Source of the DNA: Fragilariopsis cylindrus CCMP1102
Lineage: Eukaryota > Bacillariophyta > Bacillariophyceae > Bacillariales > Bacillariaceae
Assembly (NCBI GenBank): GCA_900095095.1
Contig: FMBT01000517.1
Coordinates: 1 to 64,000, forward strand
Direction of reading: 5' to 3'
Length of the DNA: 64,000 nt
Numbering within the stretch: the first letter of the stretch is position 1; each line of letters begins with the position of its first letter. The notes under the pieces are model-generated. The model saw nothing but the letters and a program-made list of their open reading frames with translations, was not told the DNA's origin and ran no database searches. The position numbers and the translations under genes were made by a program. Below, in pieces: positions 52,800 through 64,000 of this stretch.

Positions 52800-53353
52800 G
52801 CACTTAAAGATAAAGGGTAGATTTTTTCAAATGAAGTATTTAATTTAACTAATCTTTCTGTTTCAGGAATATTATATTAATGACAACCAGTTGCTACCTA
52901 TCGGGATCCTGCTTGTCCGCTGCTAACACACTTGTTGATTGGTGGCAATTTCATGTCACGCCATGCCATGTCGTGTCGTGTCATGTACAGTAATTCAATA
53001 ACACACACGAGAGAGAGAAAGAGTGAGGTATATGCTTTTATGTATCTTATATACTATATGAATGGGTATCGTAGTACCCGTGTATACCGAAATGAATGTT
53101 GTTTGTGTATGCATGTATGCGTAATGGATTTTTTCGTCGTCGTTTATTTACTACTCATGTGAGGATATAAGGGTGCCGAGCGAGCGAGCGAGCGCGTGGA
53201 AGTATGGATGGAGGGAAAGTGTTTGATAACGGCGAGAGTAAAAATTAGTTAAAATGAATTGTTTTTGTTTGTTTGTTTGTCTGTTCGTTTGTTTTGTCAG
53301 CACATCGTTTCATACGATGACTTCCTTTGTCTTCTCTCCTCTTTTTCTTCCAT
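52800..53353. other. Intergenic, convergent 3' ends
   Basis: About 550 bp. Short repeats (CATGTCGTGTCGTGTCATG, GAGCGAGCGAGCGAGCG, TTTGTTTGTTTG) occur at 52965-53290. No gene is supported; the 76-90-codon open stretches here are low complexity. Confidence 0.4.
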
Positions 53354-54255
53354 TTACAGAAGAAAAAAACTTTGACCAATTAATTGGTGTTGTTGTTGTT
53401 GTTGCTCTTCTTCTCCTTTATTGTTATATGGTTCTTGTTCTTCTTGTTCTAGTACCAATTTGTACATTTTTAAACGTGATTTTGCTATTTTTTGTTGATA
53501 CTTTGAACAGCATGCCATATATTTAAGTCTTGCCATCTTTAATTCTGATCGTGTCATCATTTGTAATTCATCGATGGCATGATATACAGTAGGGTCGCTA
53601 ATCGTTGTTGTTATGGTATTGTTAATACCATCATCATCGTCGATATCCTCGTCATTGTCGCCATCATCATTACCACTTTTTCTTCCTCTTGATGATAGTA
53701 ATAGTGTGGTTACGTTCACAAGATATGTAACTTGAGTCAATTTATGTTTGTTTGATTCAAATTTAAGCCGTACTTTTTCGATTTTGTTGTTAACAATAGT
53801 ACGACTGGGCGGAGTCTTAATCTTAATCTGATTCTTACTATTTGAATTCGAATTCGAAGCGGATGTCATTTTTTCTTCTCCTTTTTTATTACTATTGGAT
53901 ACCGACGGCTTCTTTGATTTTGTATTGGCGGAAGCGGTGATAATTGCATCAGTACCTGTTTGGAATTTGAATAAATTTTCGGGGGAAGAACACGCAAGCA
54001 TTTTCGTATCCGTTTGTTGTGGATCTTGTTGTTGTTGTTCTGTTATTTCCATACGTTCTGCAACATTATTTAAGAGCTCTTGCCGATCAGTTGTTGATAA
54101 TCCCATAATTAATTCCTCTAACGTAGCAATTTTAGGTTGTAATAATGTAGGACAGTCTTACATAGCTTATTGTATTGCGTAAATCGTTTCACAGCAGCTC
54201 CTTCAATTTTTGTCATACCATTATTGTTGCCATTATTCAAATTCATGCCCATCAT
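53354..54255 (-). CDS. Unknown protein with acidic and Gln-rich regions, one frame discontinuity
   Basis: The main open frame runs from an ATG at 54106 to 53354 (250 aa), but the same frame upstream reads C-P-T-L-L-Q-P-K-I-A-T-L-E-E-L-I just before that ATG, which looks coding. A second frame from an ATG at 54255 encodes M-M-G-M-N-L-N-N then F-T-Q-Y-N-K-L-C-K; one missing base near 54150 would join them. The core has G-L-S-T-T-D-R-Q-E-L-L-N-N-V-A-E-R and, at the C-terminus, a helix with D-E-L-Q-M-M-T-R-S-E-L-K-M-A-R-L-K-Y and several Lys residues. No known family is recognised; a nuclear or regulatory helical protein is possible. Confidence 0.6.
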
Positions 54256-54890
54256 CACCGGTGACGGTGAGGACAAAGACTTGCAACAGGTACAACAACA
54301 ACAGCAGCAGCGCCGTCGCCAAGACAACAGATGTAAAGCAATAGGAAGCCATCATCTTTTACCAGTAGTCTGTTTCGGTCTTGAGTCTACCTATCTTCGT
54401 ACTAGTACAATATTATAATATCTAAGGTAGCACCTAAGGTACTCTTTAGAAGTTCACTAACAGAGAACAGACAAAGAACGAAGATATCAACACAAAATGT
54501 TGTTTCGTGGCTGAAAGAACACAAAGGTTCTCCACTTCAATTAAGCGCGCGTGTTCGGTACAAGTACCAGACTAGTACTTTAAAAAATGAGTGGTGACGC
54601 GCACTGTACGTGTGGACTGTAGAATTTTCTCAATCGCCAATTTTCCTTTTCTCAAAATATTCTTTGTACTATGTACAGTATGTACAGTACTGCAGTATGT
54701 AAAATAAAAACAGCGATTCACTTACTTGAAGACGCTAGCTATTTCCCTCCATTAAATTAGATACTGATGAAGTTTGAGAGTACAAGTAATACAGTATATA
54801 TCACTCTCTACCATACTTTGAATAGACCTCGAACAGTCGTAAACTACGGTACGATATACATACAATTGGACTGTTGTTTCTGAAGAAAAG
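54256..54890. other. Divergent promoter region
   Basis: About 630 bp between divergent starts, with several short CAGTATGTACAGTAC-like palindromes near 54670-54700. No gene is recognised. Confidence 0.4.
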
Positions 54891-56202
54891 ATGGACTCGT
54901 CTGATTTATCGGTGAATATGCAAAAATGGGGCATCCCAGAGAAGGAGATGGTCTCCGCAGAGAATACCCTTTTGGAGAGACTCGTTTGGGTACCTTACAA
55001 AGGTCACCACTGGTGGCCTGCACTTTTATACGAAAACTACACGGAATTGCAAGCCCACTTGTACGAGGAATTGGACACGGTGTTGAAGGCACAATTTGCC
55101 GTTGCGATCATGCGACAGATGAACGAAAGTAAACAGGTCAAAGTTGCACGTCTACTTGGACGCGAAGTATTGGAAGTCGTCGAAGTGGATGACAACCAAC
55201 ACGCTGAATTTTACTGGCAGCTCCCTAGGGTATTACCCATGGCGTGTAAAAAATCTCGTTACGGGGATGATATCAAACTGTACCTTGATTTCCATCGTGC
55301 CTTAGATCAAGTTGAGGAAATTATTCGTGATATTTCCAAAAACTCTTTCAATTTAACCTCAAACAACGAGAAGAAGACATGGATCGAACGTGCTGAGGAA
55401 GTCGTACAGTCTTCTGACAAGTCAACGTCCGTACTAGAACCCATGAAGCAACTACCCGACCGACTTCTAACAACGCATTGTTACCCAGAGAGGTAAAGAA
55501 CAAGGCAGCGACCGATAAAGAAGAGTCCAATTTTCTCTTCAGTGCACTCGATAGTATGATGGATAATATTAACACCACATACGAACGCGTCTCCGGAGAT
55601 GTAGCCGATATGACCCTAGAAACGTCGACTGTCAAGAAAAAGGTTGAAATTATTCAGAAAACTCACATTGATGCCAATACTGATGCCAATTCTGATGCAC
55701 TTCTCAAGCAGAAGGAATACAGAGCAGCATTACGAGATGTCATTGCCAAACAGCGCCAGTGTCGAATTTCTCACAGTAGTAGCAGCAGAAGCAGTGATAG
55801 TAATGACGAGGCACGCAATCCATCTTCTGATGGAAACAGAGCATTGCGTACAAGTGACTCCACCGAGGTCCTTCCCGGTTCCGTCTCGGGTTTAATAATG
55901 ATGAACCGGAACAACAACCAGATGAGATTGCACTATCCCGATCGTACACCAGGCACAGTAATTTCACCTCTAGTGTACCAGAATTGAGAATCTCGTTACC
56001 CGAAAAGTCAATGAACAAGAATAACGTTGTGCAAACTTTATCAATGATTCCTACTGCACGAGAAGTGACAGTGACGGAAATTCGTGAAGAAAACCCGGTA
56101 GACGATCGAGAAGCTATCAAAGCAGCAGGAAGGGCAGCTGCGGCGGTCGAATTAGATATGTCCTTTTGGGATCACATGACATGTCACACCTTAGATAGTT
56201 GA
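54891..56202 (+). CDS. PWWP-domain-like protein with two frame discontinuities
   Basis: The ATG at 54891 starts a protein with a PWWP-type beta-barrel at about residues 28-120: L-V-W-V-P-Y-K-G-H-H-W-W-P-A-L-L-Y, where H-W-W-P replaces the name-giving P-W-W-P, and later E-F-Y-W-Q-L-P. A helical segment follows (D-I-K-L-Y-L-D-F-H-R-A-L-D-Q-V-E-E-I-I). The first frame stops at 55496, a second covers about 55457-55987 and a third ends at 56202. The joined segments read as one Ser/Asn-rich protein of ~430 aa, with coding-like overlap at each switch; each switch equals one missing base (near 55.45 and 55.89 kb). PWWP domains bind nucleosomes carrying methylated H3K36, so a chromatin reader role is likely by family. 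Intact in vivo or broken is unresolved. Confidence 0.75.
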
Positions 56203-57255
56203 GAGATTTGAGTATCACACTCACACATATATATAATATATACAATACATATATAATCTGTTCACCGATGTCACCACGGGTCTAAGACTAGTATGACAGC
56301 CACAAAATAATACAAACAAGTAAATCAAATATCAATTTGCGACGACGACCTTACAAAAAAATTGATGCGACGTTTAAAGTGTCGCAAGCGAATTTAAAAT
56401 AGTACAGGAAAAATTAATATAAAACGTACTTTTATATGTTCATATCCACAGTACTAGCCTATTTTATTTATGAATTATTAACTTATATTATATGCAACCA
56501 ACATGCACTATATGTATCATTATTGAATAGTACTAGCTATCAGTTACTTAAAATCTTCCGGCAATTCTTATCAAGGTACTAGTAAGCATGTGATTGATTC
56601 GTTGATGTTTGCTCTTCTTAGCTAAGCTCATTTCAGAGGAGATAATTGCAATTTATCCAAAAAAAAAATGTATTTTTCCGTATTTTGGGAGTTAGTGAAG
56701 CGTATTCCTCCACTAGTTTACATAGTAGCTCCACTACTATCAAAAAGGAGTGCGCTTAAGAAAGTTCTTTTCTGTCGCGCACCTCCCAAACGGGAAACCA
56801 AACGACTGCAACGAACGAGGGAAAGAGAGCATAACAGAACTCGACAATACTCAACCAACTCAACCCAACTCAAGTCAAGTCAACTCAAATCAAATCAAAA
56901 ACAAACCAACTCGTCATATTCGACTCGACTTCACATAGCAACTCACTCACCTCGAACTGCAGGGAAACGAAAAAGACAACGAGAAGAAGAAGAAAAAGAA
57001 AAAGAAGAAGAAGAAACAATAGTACAAACTAAACTAAACTAAACTGGACTGATTGATTCGAACGAAACGAAGTCTTACTACCTTTTCTTCCCGAAACTAT
57101 CGCAGAATAAGCAAATCAAACATCAGCAACACACACAGCTGCCTCGTCGTCTACCGTAGAAAGTATTGTGATCTCGAATCTGCCGTGTATAGTAGTCAGT
57201 GATCTATAATAATAATAATAATAATAATAGTAATAATATAAACTAAACCATAATC
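56203..57255. other. Intergenic 1 kb, likely 5' UTR of next gene at right
   Basis: No gene is supported. A 124-codon open stretch at 56668-57042 is mostly simple sequence (CAACTCAA repeats, GAAGAAGAA) and probably untranslated. A (TAA)n run lies near 57206-57235. Confidence 0.4.
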
Positions 57256-59643
57256 ATGAGTGTCATTTTCTGAGGAAGTCAATTACCATGACCTTGGTCC
57301 ATCACCTACTATGATGATGGAGAAATCAGATGATGAACAAACCGATGGTACTATTACCGATGATGATTCTGATTCTGATAATGCTTATGGTGATAATAGT
57401 GACTATCCTTCCGTTAAAGTTATTGATCACAGAGATAACGACAGGATGATGAAAACGAAAACGAAAACGAAAAGCTCACCAAGAGGTACATGGTTATTTG
57501 GATTTGGAGGTGGTGGTGGTGAAGGACAGGAAGATGAACAGGAGGAAGAAAACCTAAACTACTTCAACATGATGAAACTGATTTGGAGGTTCCAACTTCC
57601 TCCAACACCAAAAAATAATAGTACAGATGCTCAAGACGTACAAGAATATATGTATAAGCATAGTACTACGGTGATTACATTGTGGATACTGTAATATGTA
57701 TTCCAGGTGATTTTATTGAAGGATGCCTTTGTTCTACCGATCAAATCTTAGGTATCTGTCAAACTACTGACTTTATTGAAACATCTTCTGGTATTGAATT
57801 ATGTGCTACTACTCATTGTAATAAAGTTAACTCTGACGATGATGATGATATTGATGTAATAGCATCATCATCATCACCCAATATGCAGGATAAAGATTGT
57901 GTGATGGATATTCTTGTCGATGAAGTAGATGATCCGATTGAGGCAGAATCAACACTAGTGGAAATGAAAGGAACAGCATCGTGGCTTAATAGAACAAAAA
58001 AGCCAGTATTACCATCAGTACTGAAGAAGAAGAAGAAGAATCCAAAGGTCATAATGTTATTCCAACCAAAGAAGAAGAAAGAACAACTACAAGAAGAAAA
58101 GTATCCTCGTTATGTTCCTTATACGTAGTCGAAACTACAACAGTAGGGAACAGCCAATAGCAGCAGCAGTTAGTACTCAAGACAAAGAAGAAGAATTGCC
58201 TCCTCCGCTGAGGAAAGATATTTTAGAAACAAAATCAACAGTAGCGGCAGCGACAGCGCAGTTACCGCAACAGCAACAGCGACCACCACCACAGCAACAG
58301 CAACAGCAACAAAACAACTGTCCAGGAACAAAAACAAGAACAAGAACAAGAACAAGCTACAGTTTTGAAAGATGATGCAGTAGTAGTAGTGGTAACAGAA
58401 GAAGAGAGCAATTCCAACAATAGCAACAACAACAACAACAACTACAGCCGCCGCAAGAAGTAATAACAAATCAGTAGTGGTAGTAGAAGAAGAAGAAGAA
58501 GAAGATCCAAGCAACATCAATGATAAACAACATAACAATGACAACAATACCAGTAACAATGACAACAGGAACAGGAACAATAGCGTGGTATCAATAATTC
58601 CAATACGAAGATCATTACGACTAGAGAATAAGGATTCATCAAAAGTCACTGCAGATAATGATACTGCTGCTACTGACGCGACGAAAAAAAGAAGAAGAAG
58701 AAGAAGAAGAAAAACAGATATCGTTGACGAAGAAACTTAACAAATGGAAAAAACATTTCACTTCATCGTTGTAAGCTACTACGCCGTTCTAATTTCATCA
58801 TCATTTAATAATGATGAATATGGATCATGCTTGTTGGAAATGTTACTAACATTAGATCGGATCGCACAAACGAGTCCATTTTTTTCCAGAAGAATGAAGG
58901 GCGAGATCATATTATTTATCAACAGATTATGTACCACATAGAAAAACAATGAATTGGTGTCCAAAATGTATACATTTCCATTAAGGAAACAGTGATGAAA
59001 TTCAAAAATCACTTCAACTTACTGAATTTGCAAAGAAACAACAACAACAACAACGTGATCCAAGTGAAAGTAGTAACTGTTAATCATTAATTTTATGATT
59101 ATATCAAAGATTACTATTTTAATGATTATGGTGGTGGTATCGGTAATAGTGATCTTTACAACATTATTACCAGCACCGATGTTTCCACAATTATATTTAA
59201 AACGATTACCACATCAAGCAAAAATGACACCAACAACAAACTTTGGAATTGAGAGATCAGAATACTAACAACTTTTCTGCAGAAACGTAAAAGTGCATTT
59301 TATTTTGCTGGGCAAGCTGATAAACGTCGTGCATATAAAAGTCGTCGACAAATCCAAATAGTATGGAATGCATTAAGTAATAAACAGTATCAAATATTAC
59401 AGAATCATTTTAGTAGTAACATACGTGATAAGTAATGAAATACATCAAATGTACTAATTCTATACTAAGATAATAATGAAATATCGTTAATTTTACAAAT
59501 GATGTATCAACAACACAATTTGGATTACAAGTAGCGTGGGGTCACGATTATATGAATGGATCGATGTTGGTTCTATACCTGTTATTGCTATTGATGATGC
59601 ATGGTTACCTGACGGCATATTCCGTGGAATCAAGTGTCAATAA
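57256..59643 (+). pseudogene. Exostosin-like (GT47) glycosyltransferase, frame broken many times
   Basis: Only fragments are in frame, but three exostosin-family signatures occur in the right order. Near 58868-58950: F-F-Q-K-N-E-G-R-D-H-I-I, the G-R-D-H motif, preceded by Y-G-S-C-L-L-E-M-L-L. Near 59295-59350: F-Y-F-A-G-Q-A-D-K-R-R-A-Y-K-S-R-R. Near 59546-59643: R-L-Y-E-W-I-D-V-G-S-I-P-V-I, then D-D-A-W-L-P-D, the family's C-terminal nucleotide-sugar block. Upstream, 57260-58740 encodes acidic, Gln- and Lys-rich segments with D-Y-I-V-D-T-V-I-C-I-P-G-D-F-I-E-G-C. GT47 enzymes act in the Golgi on heparan sulfate or pectic and other cell-wall glycans; here cell-surface glycan synthesis would be expected. 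At least five frame changes are needed. Some may be introns or lost bases; the density suggests a pseudogene. Confidence 0.6.
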
Positions 59644-60037
59644 GAAATTCAGAAACTCTTGAGACGAGGCACTAAAAAATGAATTTTGAAGAATTGCGTA
59701 TGACTTACCTCATAAGAGATTACAAAATTACGAACAGTATTACAATTATATGCACCTACTATATTATGGTCTGATTTCTTCTTCTATTGTTTGCAGAAGT
59801 ATTACTTGTTCATGCCTGGAACTTTATCAGCAGCAGTAGTAGTAGTAGTAGTAGAGGGAGGAAGAAGCAGAAGAAGGCAGTAATAATAGAAGAAGATGAA
59901 AAATCGATCCTAGTGGTAGCGAAGATAACACATGATAACCACATAGTGATGAATTAAGTTTACTTCTGAGATATAATATGTATGGTATACTAACAGAGAA
60001 AGAACTTCATAAAAGCTCAAAAAAATTGTTGAATCTT
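59644..60037. other. Intergenic, convergent 3' ends
   Basis: About 390 bp with a (GTA)n/(AGC) triplet tract at 59831-59852. Coding-like residue of the broken exostosin gene may extend a little into it. Confidence 0.35.
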
Positions 60038-60202
60038 TTATTTATTACCTACGGCACTTCTTTTCTTTTTTTGTCGTACAATTCCATTCTTCAATCTTTG
60101 TTCGTGCATTCGATTATCTCTTCGAAATTCTTCACACAATATTTCTATATTATCATTATTAACGTCATTACAACTTATGACATTATTTTTTACTACTACA
60201 GA

Positions 60203-60235
<33 letters not shown>

Positions 60236-61638
60236 CATCGTTTTTCGTAATACCATTTGTCTTCCCGTTTTATTCCTACCTCCAACACCAGGGAATCCTG
60301 CTTCAAACGAGAATGGAGATACAGTGCCCCTCTTCTGGTTTTTTCCCTGTTGCTGTTCCTCTGTGTGGCATCGTCGTTGTTGTTGTCGTTGTTGTAGCCA
60401 ATGCAACATCTAATAACTCCGGCCATAATCGATGTGTCGTTTCGGTAAAGACAAACATTGATCCATCTTTGCTTCATTAAATAATTCAGTAAAGAAAATA
60501 AAATTAGATTCTCGTAACCCTAACGCATTCTCAGCAATACAATACTGGCAGGTATATAAATCTGTGTTGTCGAATACTTCACGTGTTGCCATTGCAGCAT
60601 TGACTGGATCAGATAATAATGATTTTGTGATATCACATTTACCACCAAAAGTACACGAATGATCATGATTGTGATGATTTGTATTGTTGTTGTTGTGGTT
60701 ATCGTAATACTGCAATGCGGTCGAAGTCGATACTGACATTGCATGGACTAAATCTTCCCATCCTTCTTCATAATCAAATACTGTAGCCTGAACATTCACT
60801 GGACGACTACTTGTACTGCTGGATGATGATGATCCAGGATTTAAACTCGAATGAAATGTAGCTACAAGAGCTAAAGCAACATAATCATATCCACAAGCAC
60901 CACCGATCGAAACTAAACGGCATGTTTTTGACATTTCGGTTTCGATTTCGATTTCGTTGTTGACGTTATTCTCATTCTCACTTGTATTATCATGATCATT
61001 AGGATGATCATGGATAGATAATAAATCACATATCCCTTTTGTAAATTGAGGTGGAAGTGATGATGATGATGATGATGATTCATCACCATCTGTATTAGTA
61101 TTACTATTATGATTACACGTAACAAGTAAATCTGCTAATAATGAAATACGACAAAATAAATTAATAGCATATCCGGAACGTGCACCTGGATTATCAAATG
61201 CTGCAATCGGCATTCGACCCAGATCAGCACCATAATTCCTAAATTGTGATCTAATTCTAATTTTGCATTGTTGTCAATTGGAGATGGTAGATTATTTGTT
61301 TGTAATTCCTCACGAATTATATCCATTCCAAAGTTCGACCATCGTCGCCATAAACGTAAATATCTACTGGATCCAATCGTTTTTTTGGATAATTGAAGTG
61401 AAAGTATACCAAGTTCCTCCGATCGAGACAACAATGGCGGCGAAGATGATGAAGAGGAGGAGGGGATAGTATCAGAGGCAGTACCGGCGTTATCAGTGCT
61501 GACACTACTACTACTTGTACGCTTGTTAATTGATGCAACATCGCCAACTACTACGGAAAAAGATGTCACGACGTCTATCGAAATCGAGAAGCAAACAAAT
61601 AAGAGAAGAATGCAATAGAAATACAACATCATGGACAT
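60038..61638 (-). CDS. SAM-methyltransferase-like protein with frame discontinuities
   Basis: The ATG at 61636-61638 starts a signal peptide (M-M-L-Y-F-Y-C-I-L-L-L-F-V-C-F) followed by V-T-S-F-S, an ASAFAP-like plastid signal. One missing base in an A run near 61.26 kb separates this frame from the main one, whose first part reads F-R-N-Y-G-A-D-L-G-R-M-P-I-A-A-F-D. The core has a Rossmann motif (L-V-S-I-G-G-A-C-G-Y-D-Y-V-A-L), then V-Q-A-T-V-F-D-Y-E-E-G-W, consistent with SAM binding, and ends in N-F-I-F-F-T-E-L-F-N-E-A. Near 60.42 kb a second missing base hides W-P-E-L-L-D-V-A-L; the original frame resumes after a Gln/Thr-rich stretch with F-E-A-G-F-P-G-V and R-Q-M-V-L-R-K. Ser/Asn/His inserts sit within the fold. 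The substrate is unknown. The final fragment ends at 60038. Confidence 0.65.
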
Positions 61639-62343
61639 GTGCAATTGTTTACAGTCGTCTCCCTTCTACTACAAGCATGGGCCTTGTAGGCAATGCAGAC
61701 ATCATAATATATACTACAGCAGTACCCTGTAGTATCGTCTTCGTCGGCAGCCATCATTTTGAAATTTGAAATGATTCGTCGTCGTCGTGGCGAGGGTAAT
61801 TTAGAAAGGGTGCCAAGGTAAATCCACGGCTACTGTATATATTGAATATTTCGTTAGCAATCAATTTTTCCGCGCTGAAAATATACGGCGCGATAAAATA
61901 GAATGGCGATCGAACAATCGTTTAGTACAGTAGATGATGATCTTCTTTGATTCATTCGATTCGATTCATGAGCATGATTTTGGATACGGCATACAAGGCA
62001 CTTACGACAATAATTGTAACAACCTATAACCTACAGCCTACAGCAGCTAGTAGCTGACACCAAAAGACTATGATAAGCATCATGTCAATGTAAAGTTTTA
62101 TAACATTGACAGATAATCATTATGGTATGGAACCGATATATGATTTTTTTCATCGGTCGAATATGAAGATTCTGGTATCGCTCCTTTTTGGAACTTGGGA
62201 CTTCTACAACATCGTTAGTTGAAAGAAATGGATTACTGTATCATATAGTACAATAAAATTGTAGTCAATACAATTGTAGTCAAGATTAAGATGTACTAAA
62301 ACGCGCATTAATTTATTATATATATTTTATGAGTTCCTACAGT

Positions 62344-62376
<33 letters not shown>

Positions 62377-62402
62377 CTACATGTATTAGCAGTAGTGGAT
62401 AG
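61639..62402. other. Intergenic with CTT microsatellite
   Basis: About 760 bp, no gene recognised. A perfect (CTT)n run lies at about 62346-62378, just past the stop of the next minus-strand gene, probably in its 3' UTR. Confidence 0.45.
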
Positions 62403-63311
62403 TCATTCTTTTTCACCATGCATCGCATCGGTATCGACGATCCATGTTAAACTTTCTGTCGGAACGACCATACTACATGGATAAGGTGGAGGTGATACCA
62501 TTTTTGGATGATACGATTGGAAGGTTTTATTATTATTATCATCGACTACCACGGTGGGATTATCAAGAAACTTCTTTCCCTCGAATACATCATTTAAAAT
62601 CGGTTGTTTGGAAACACCTGCACCACATAAAATAATATGTCGTGTTTGTTCATTTAAAAATGATAATGATAATGTAATACGACGTGGTGGTGGTTTCGGT
62701 GAATCAATAATTGATTCGACCCATCTTTTATTGTCTGTTGATGATTTATCTTCCTCCAGTAATGTAAGAGGATGACCAGGAAATAAACTACATGTATGTC
62801 CATCAGGACCGAATCCAAGTACGGCTAAATCAAGTTGTTGTTGTACTACCTCTTTCATTGATTTTTCGTATTGAATCGCTATTGCATTCGTCTTTTCGGC
62901 ATCACTGTTATTACCCGTGGTGGTATCTTCTAATAATTCAGTCAGTAATTTCTTATCGAGGCCATAAATTTGAGTATCAGGAATATGTACATCAGGATTG
63001 TTCAAGAAATTTTCAGTAATAGATTTTAAATTAGAATCATCATCTTCTACTGTAACGCATCGTTCATCTGCTAAGAATACATACCAACACTCCCATTTTG
63101 GATTGATTTGACGGTCTTTAAATGTTTGTGATAGTATTGATAAAAATTTAGGTAATGAACCACCACTTAACGCAATTGTAAATTGAGTACGTTCCTTTAT
63201 TGCATTAGAAGCAATAGTAACGATTGAATTGCATAATACAGTAGGTATCACTGCTTTAGACGATGCGACCAATAATTCAGGTTCAGGTTTCGATTTTGGT
63301 GTTGATGACAT
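62403..63311 (-). CDS. 6-phosphogluconolactonase
   Basis: 302 aa from an ATG at 63309-63311. It carries the NagB/RpiA/CoA-transferase-fold signatures of 6-phosphogluconolactonase: F-T-I-A-L-S-G-G-S-L-P-K-F-L (phosphate loop), W-E-C-W-Y-V-F-L-A-D-E-R-C-V, and D-L-A-V-L-G-F-G-P-D-G-H-T-C-S-L-F-P-G-H, the catalytic block with the active-site His. Later R-I-T-L-S-L-S-F-L-N and I-I-L-C-G-A-G follow as expected. The enzyme hydrolyses 6-phosphogluconolactone in the oxidative pentose phosphate pathway, supplying NADPH. No targeting peptide is seen, so it is probably cytosolic. Short Asn/Asp/Thr inserts are the only oddity; length is slightly above the usual 250. Confidence 0.95.
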   Translation of the reverse strand: MSSTPKSKPEPELLVASSKAVIPTVLCNSIVTIASNAIKERTQFTIALSGGSLPKFLSILSQTFKDRQINPKWECWYVFLADERCVTVEDDDSNLKSITENFLNNPDVHIPDTQIYGLDKKLLTELLEDTTTGNNSDAEKTNAIAIQYEKSMKEVVQQQLDLAVLGFGPDGHTCSLFPGHPLTLLEEDKSSTDNKRWVESIIDSPKPPPRRITLSLSFLNEQTRHIILCGAGVSKQPILNDVFEGKKFLDNPTVVVDDNNNKTFQSYHPKMVSPPPYPCSMVVPTESLTWIVDTDAMHGEKE

Positions 63312-63421
63312 AATGGCGGGGGGAAAGATAATACTTGTCAAGTTACTAAGAAGTTATCTGTTGTAATAAATAATGTGATGCTGTTTGCGGGGACACCACC
63401 GGTATCTTACGTTACTACTAC

Positions 63422-63523
63422 TAGCTGTGTATAAGATTTCGTTCGTTGATGTTTGATGGAAAGTAAAAATAAAAAAGTACTTTGTAGCTGTGTATAAGAT
63501 TTCGTTCGTTGATGTTCGATGGC
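63422..63523. repeat. Two copies of a 37-bp repeat, 64 bp apart
   Basis: AGCTGTGTATAAGATTTCGT followed by TCGTTGATGTTTGATGG occurs near 63422 and again near 63486 with one or two changes. It lies upstream of the 6-phosphogluconolactonase gene; no ORF of interest crosses it. Confidence 0.85.
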
Positions 63524-63902
63524 ATATACACCCACCGATTTGTTTTTCTTTCTCTTGCAAAGAAAAATTAAATAAGCAATCTTCGGTGCTGTAAATCTAA
63601 AAACAATCAAAATTAAAAAAAAGTATTTACCGGAGCACCCAAGTAAGTTAGTGTTTATAAAGTGTGAATAACATGACATGTGTAAGTTTGTAAGTCTGTA
63701 CGGAACAAGATATCGTTGGGCCTAGTTACCTTTCCCGTTGATATTTCGTGCGAATACAAGATTCGATTATGAAGTAGCGTTGGGAAACTTTACGTTACAA
63801 TAGGTCGCCGCAGGCGAAGTTTTTTACTCAGCGTATTTATGGGTCAGATTTTGTTTAATTAGAAGTGTACCTGTGAGAAGATTTACGGAAGTACTATCTG
63901 GC

Positions 63903-64000
63903 ATGTCAACTTTAAGTACTGTAAACATACCCACAATTCGTGACCATTCATTTAATACTCCCAACAATAACAACAAATCAAGACTATCTATCTCCGATAT
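63903..64000 (+). CDS. Start of an ORF that runs off the window
   Basis: An ATG at 63903 (preceded by CTGGC) opens 32 codons without a stop to the right edge (S-T-L-S-T-V-N-I-P-T-I-R-D-H-S-F, then Asn-rich). The Asn/Ser-rich N-terminus is like many genes of this genome, but too little is present to identify it, and the start may be chance. Confidence 0.35.
   Translation, partial: MSTLSTVNIPTIRDHSFNTPNNNNKSRLSISD

Noticed and set aside
56668-57042. 124-codon open stretch as a gene
   Set aside because: Mostly CAACTCAA and GAAGAA simple repeats; looks like 5' untranslated sequence.
1-64000. tRNA, rRNA and snRNA genes
   Set aside because: I looked for cloverleaf-like box A/B patterns and rRNA-like conserved stretches by eye and saw none I could support; a tRNAscan/Rfam run would be decisive.

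Overview
The window looks like nuclear DNA of a diatom. Supporting evidence: two genes with the stramenopile DUF6824 domain (one fused to a CRAL-TRIO-like domain), a Helicase-Associated (HA) repeat protein, and several N-termini with a signal peptide followed by an ASAFAP-like motif, the diatom plastid import signal (clearest at 41265-41961, V-Q-A-F-A-P). Introns are short GT-AG, mostly GTAAG donors, 87-192 bp. Coding regions carry many poly-Ser, -Asn, -Gln and -Asp tracts, and microsatellites are common. Genes are dense, on both strands, with no operon logic. Genus cannot be fixed from the sequence alone.

Layout. 0-1.4 kb: tail of a DUF6824 domain and an HA-repeat protein with a damaged first repeat. 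1.8-10.1 kb: organellar DEAD-box helicase, TMEM222/RTE1 homologue, an acidic membrane protein and a RING-H2 E3. 11.1-13.4 kb: truncated, broken Ty1/copia-type retroelement. 13.7-35.6 kb: two MDR reductases, a secreted protein with an internal duplication, an M23-type peptidase, a very large SANT/Myb protein, an NTF2-like candidate, an NmrA-like reductase, a three-domain fasciclin protein and an omega-like GST. 36-42 kb: a diatom-specific family member and three plastid precursors. 43-49.2 kb: an unusual block with an HhH-GPD (endonuclease III-like) DNA glycosylase, an unrecognised ORF and an HNH-nuclease-like gene. 50-63.3 kb: CRAL-TRIO/DUF6824 protein, a PWWP-like protein, a broken exostosin-like glycosyltransferase, a methyltransferase-like protein and 6-phosphogluconolactonase. 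A partial ORF runs off the right end.

Spliced models were tested by codon phase: 15.7, 31.6, 32.3, 38.3, 41.3 kb and the intron-bearing parts of 44, 48 and 51 kb all join in frame with conserved sequence across the junction. Genes between 1.8 and 42.8 kb are intact apart from the retroelement. Most genes in 43-62 kb, and the first HA repeat, have single-base frame discontinuities, nearly all equal to one missing base and often in short homopolymers. This looks more like base under-calling in the assembly than true decay, but both are possible. The most novel-looking part is the glycosylase/HNH block at 43-49 kb.
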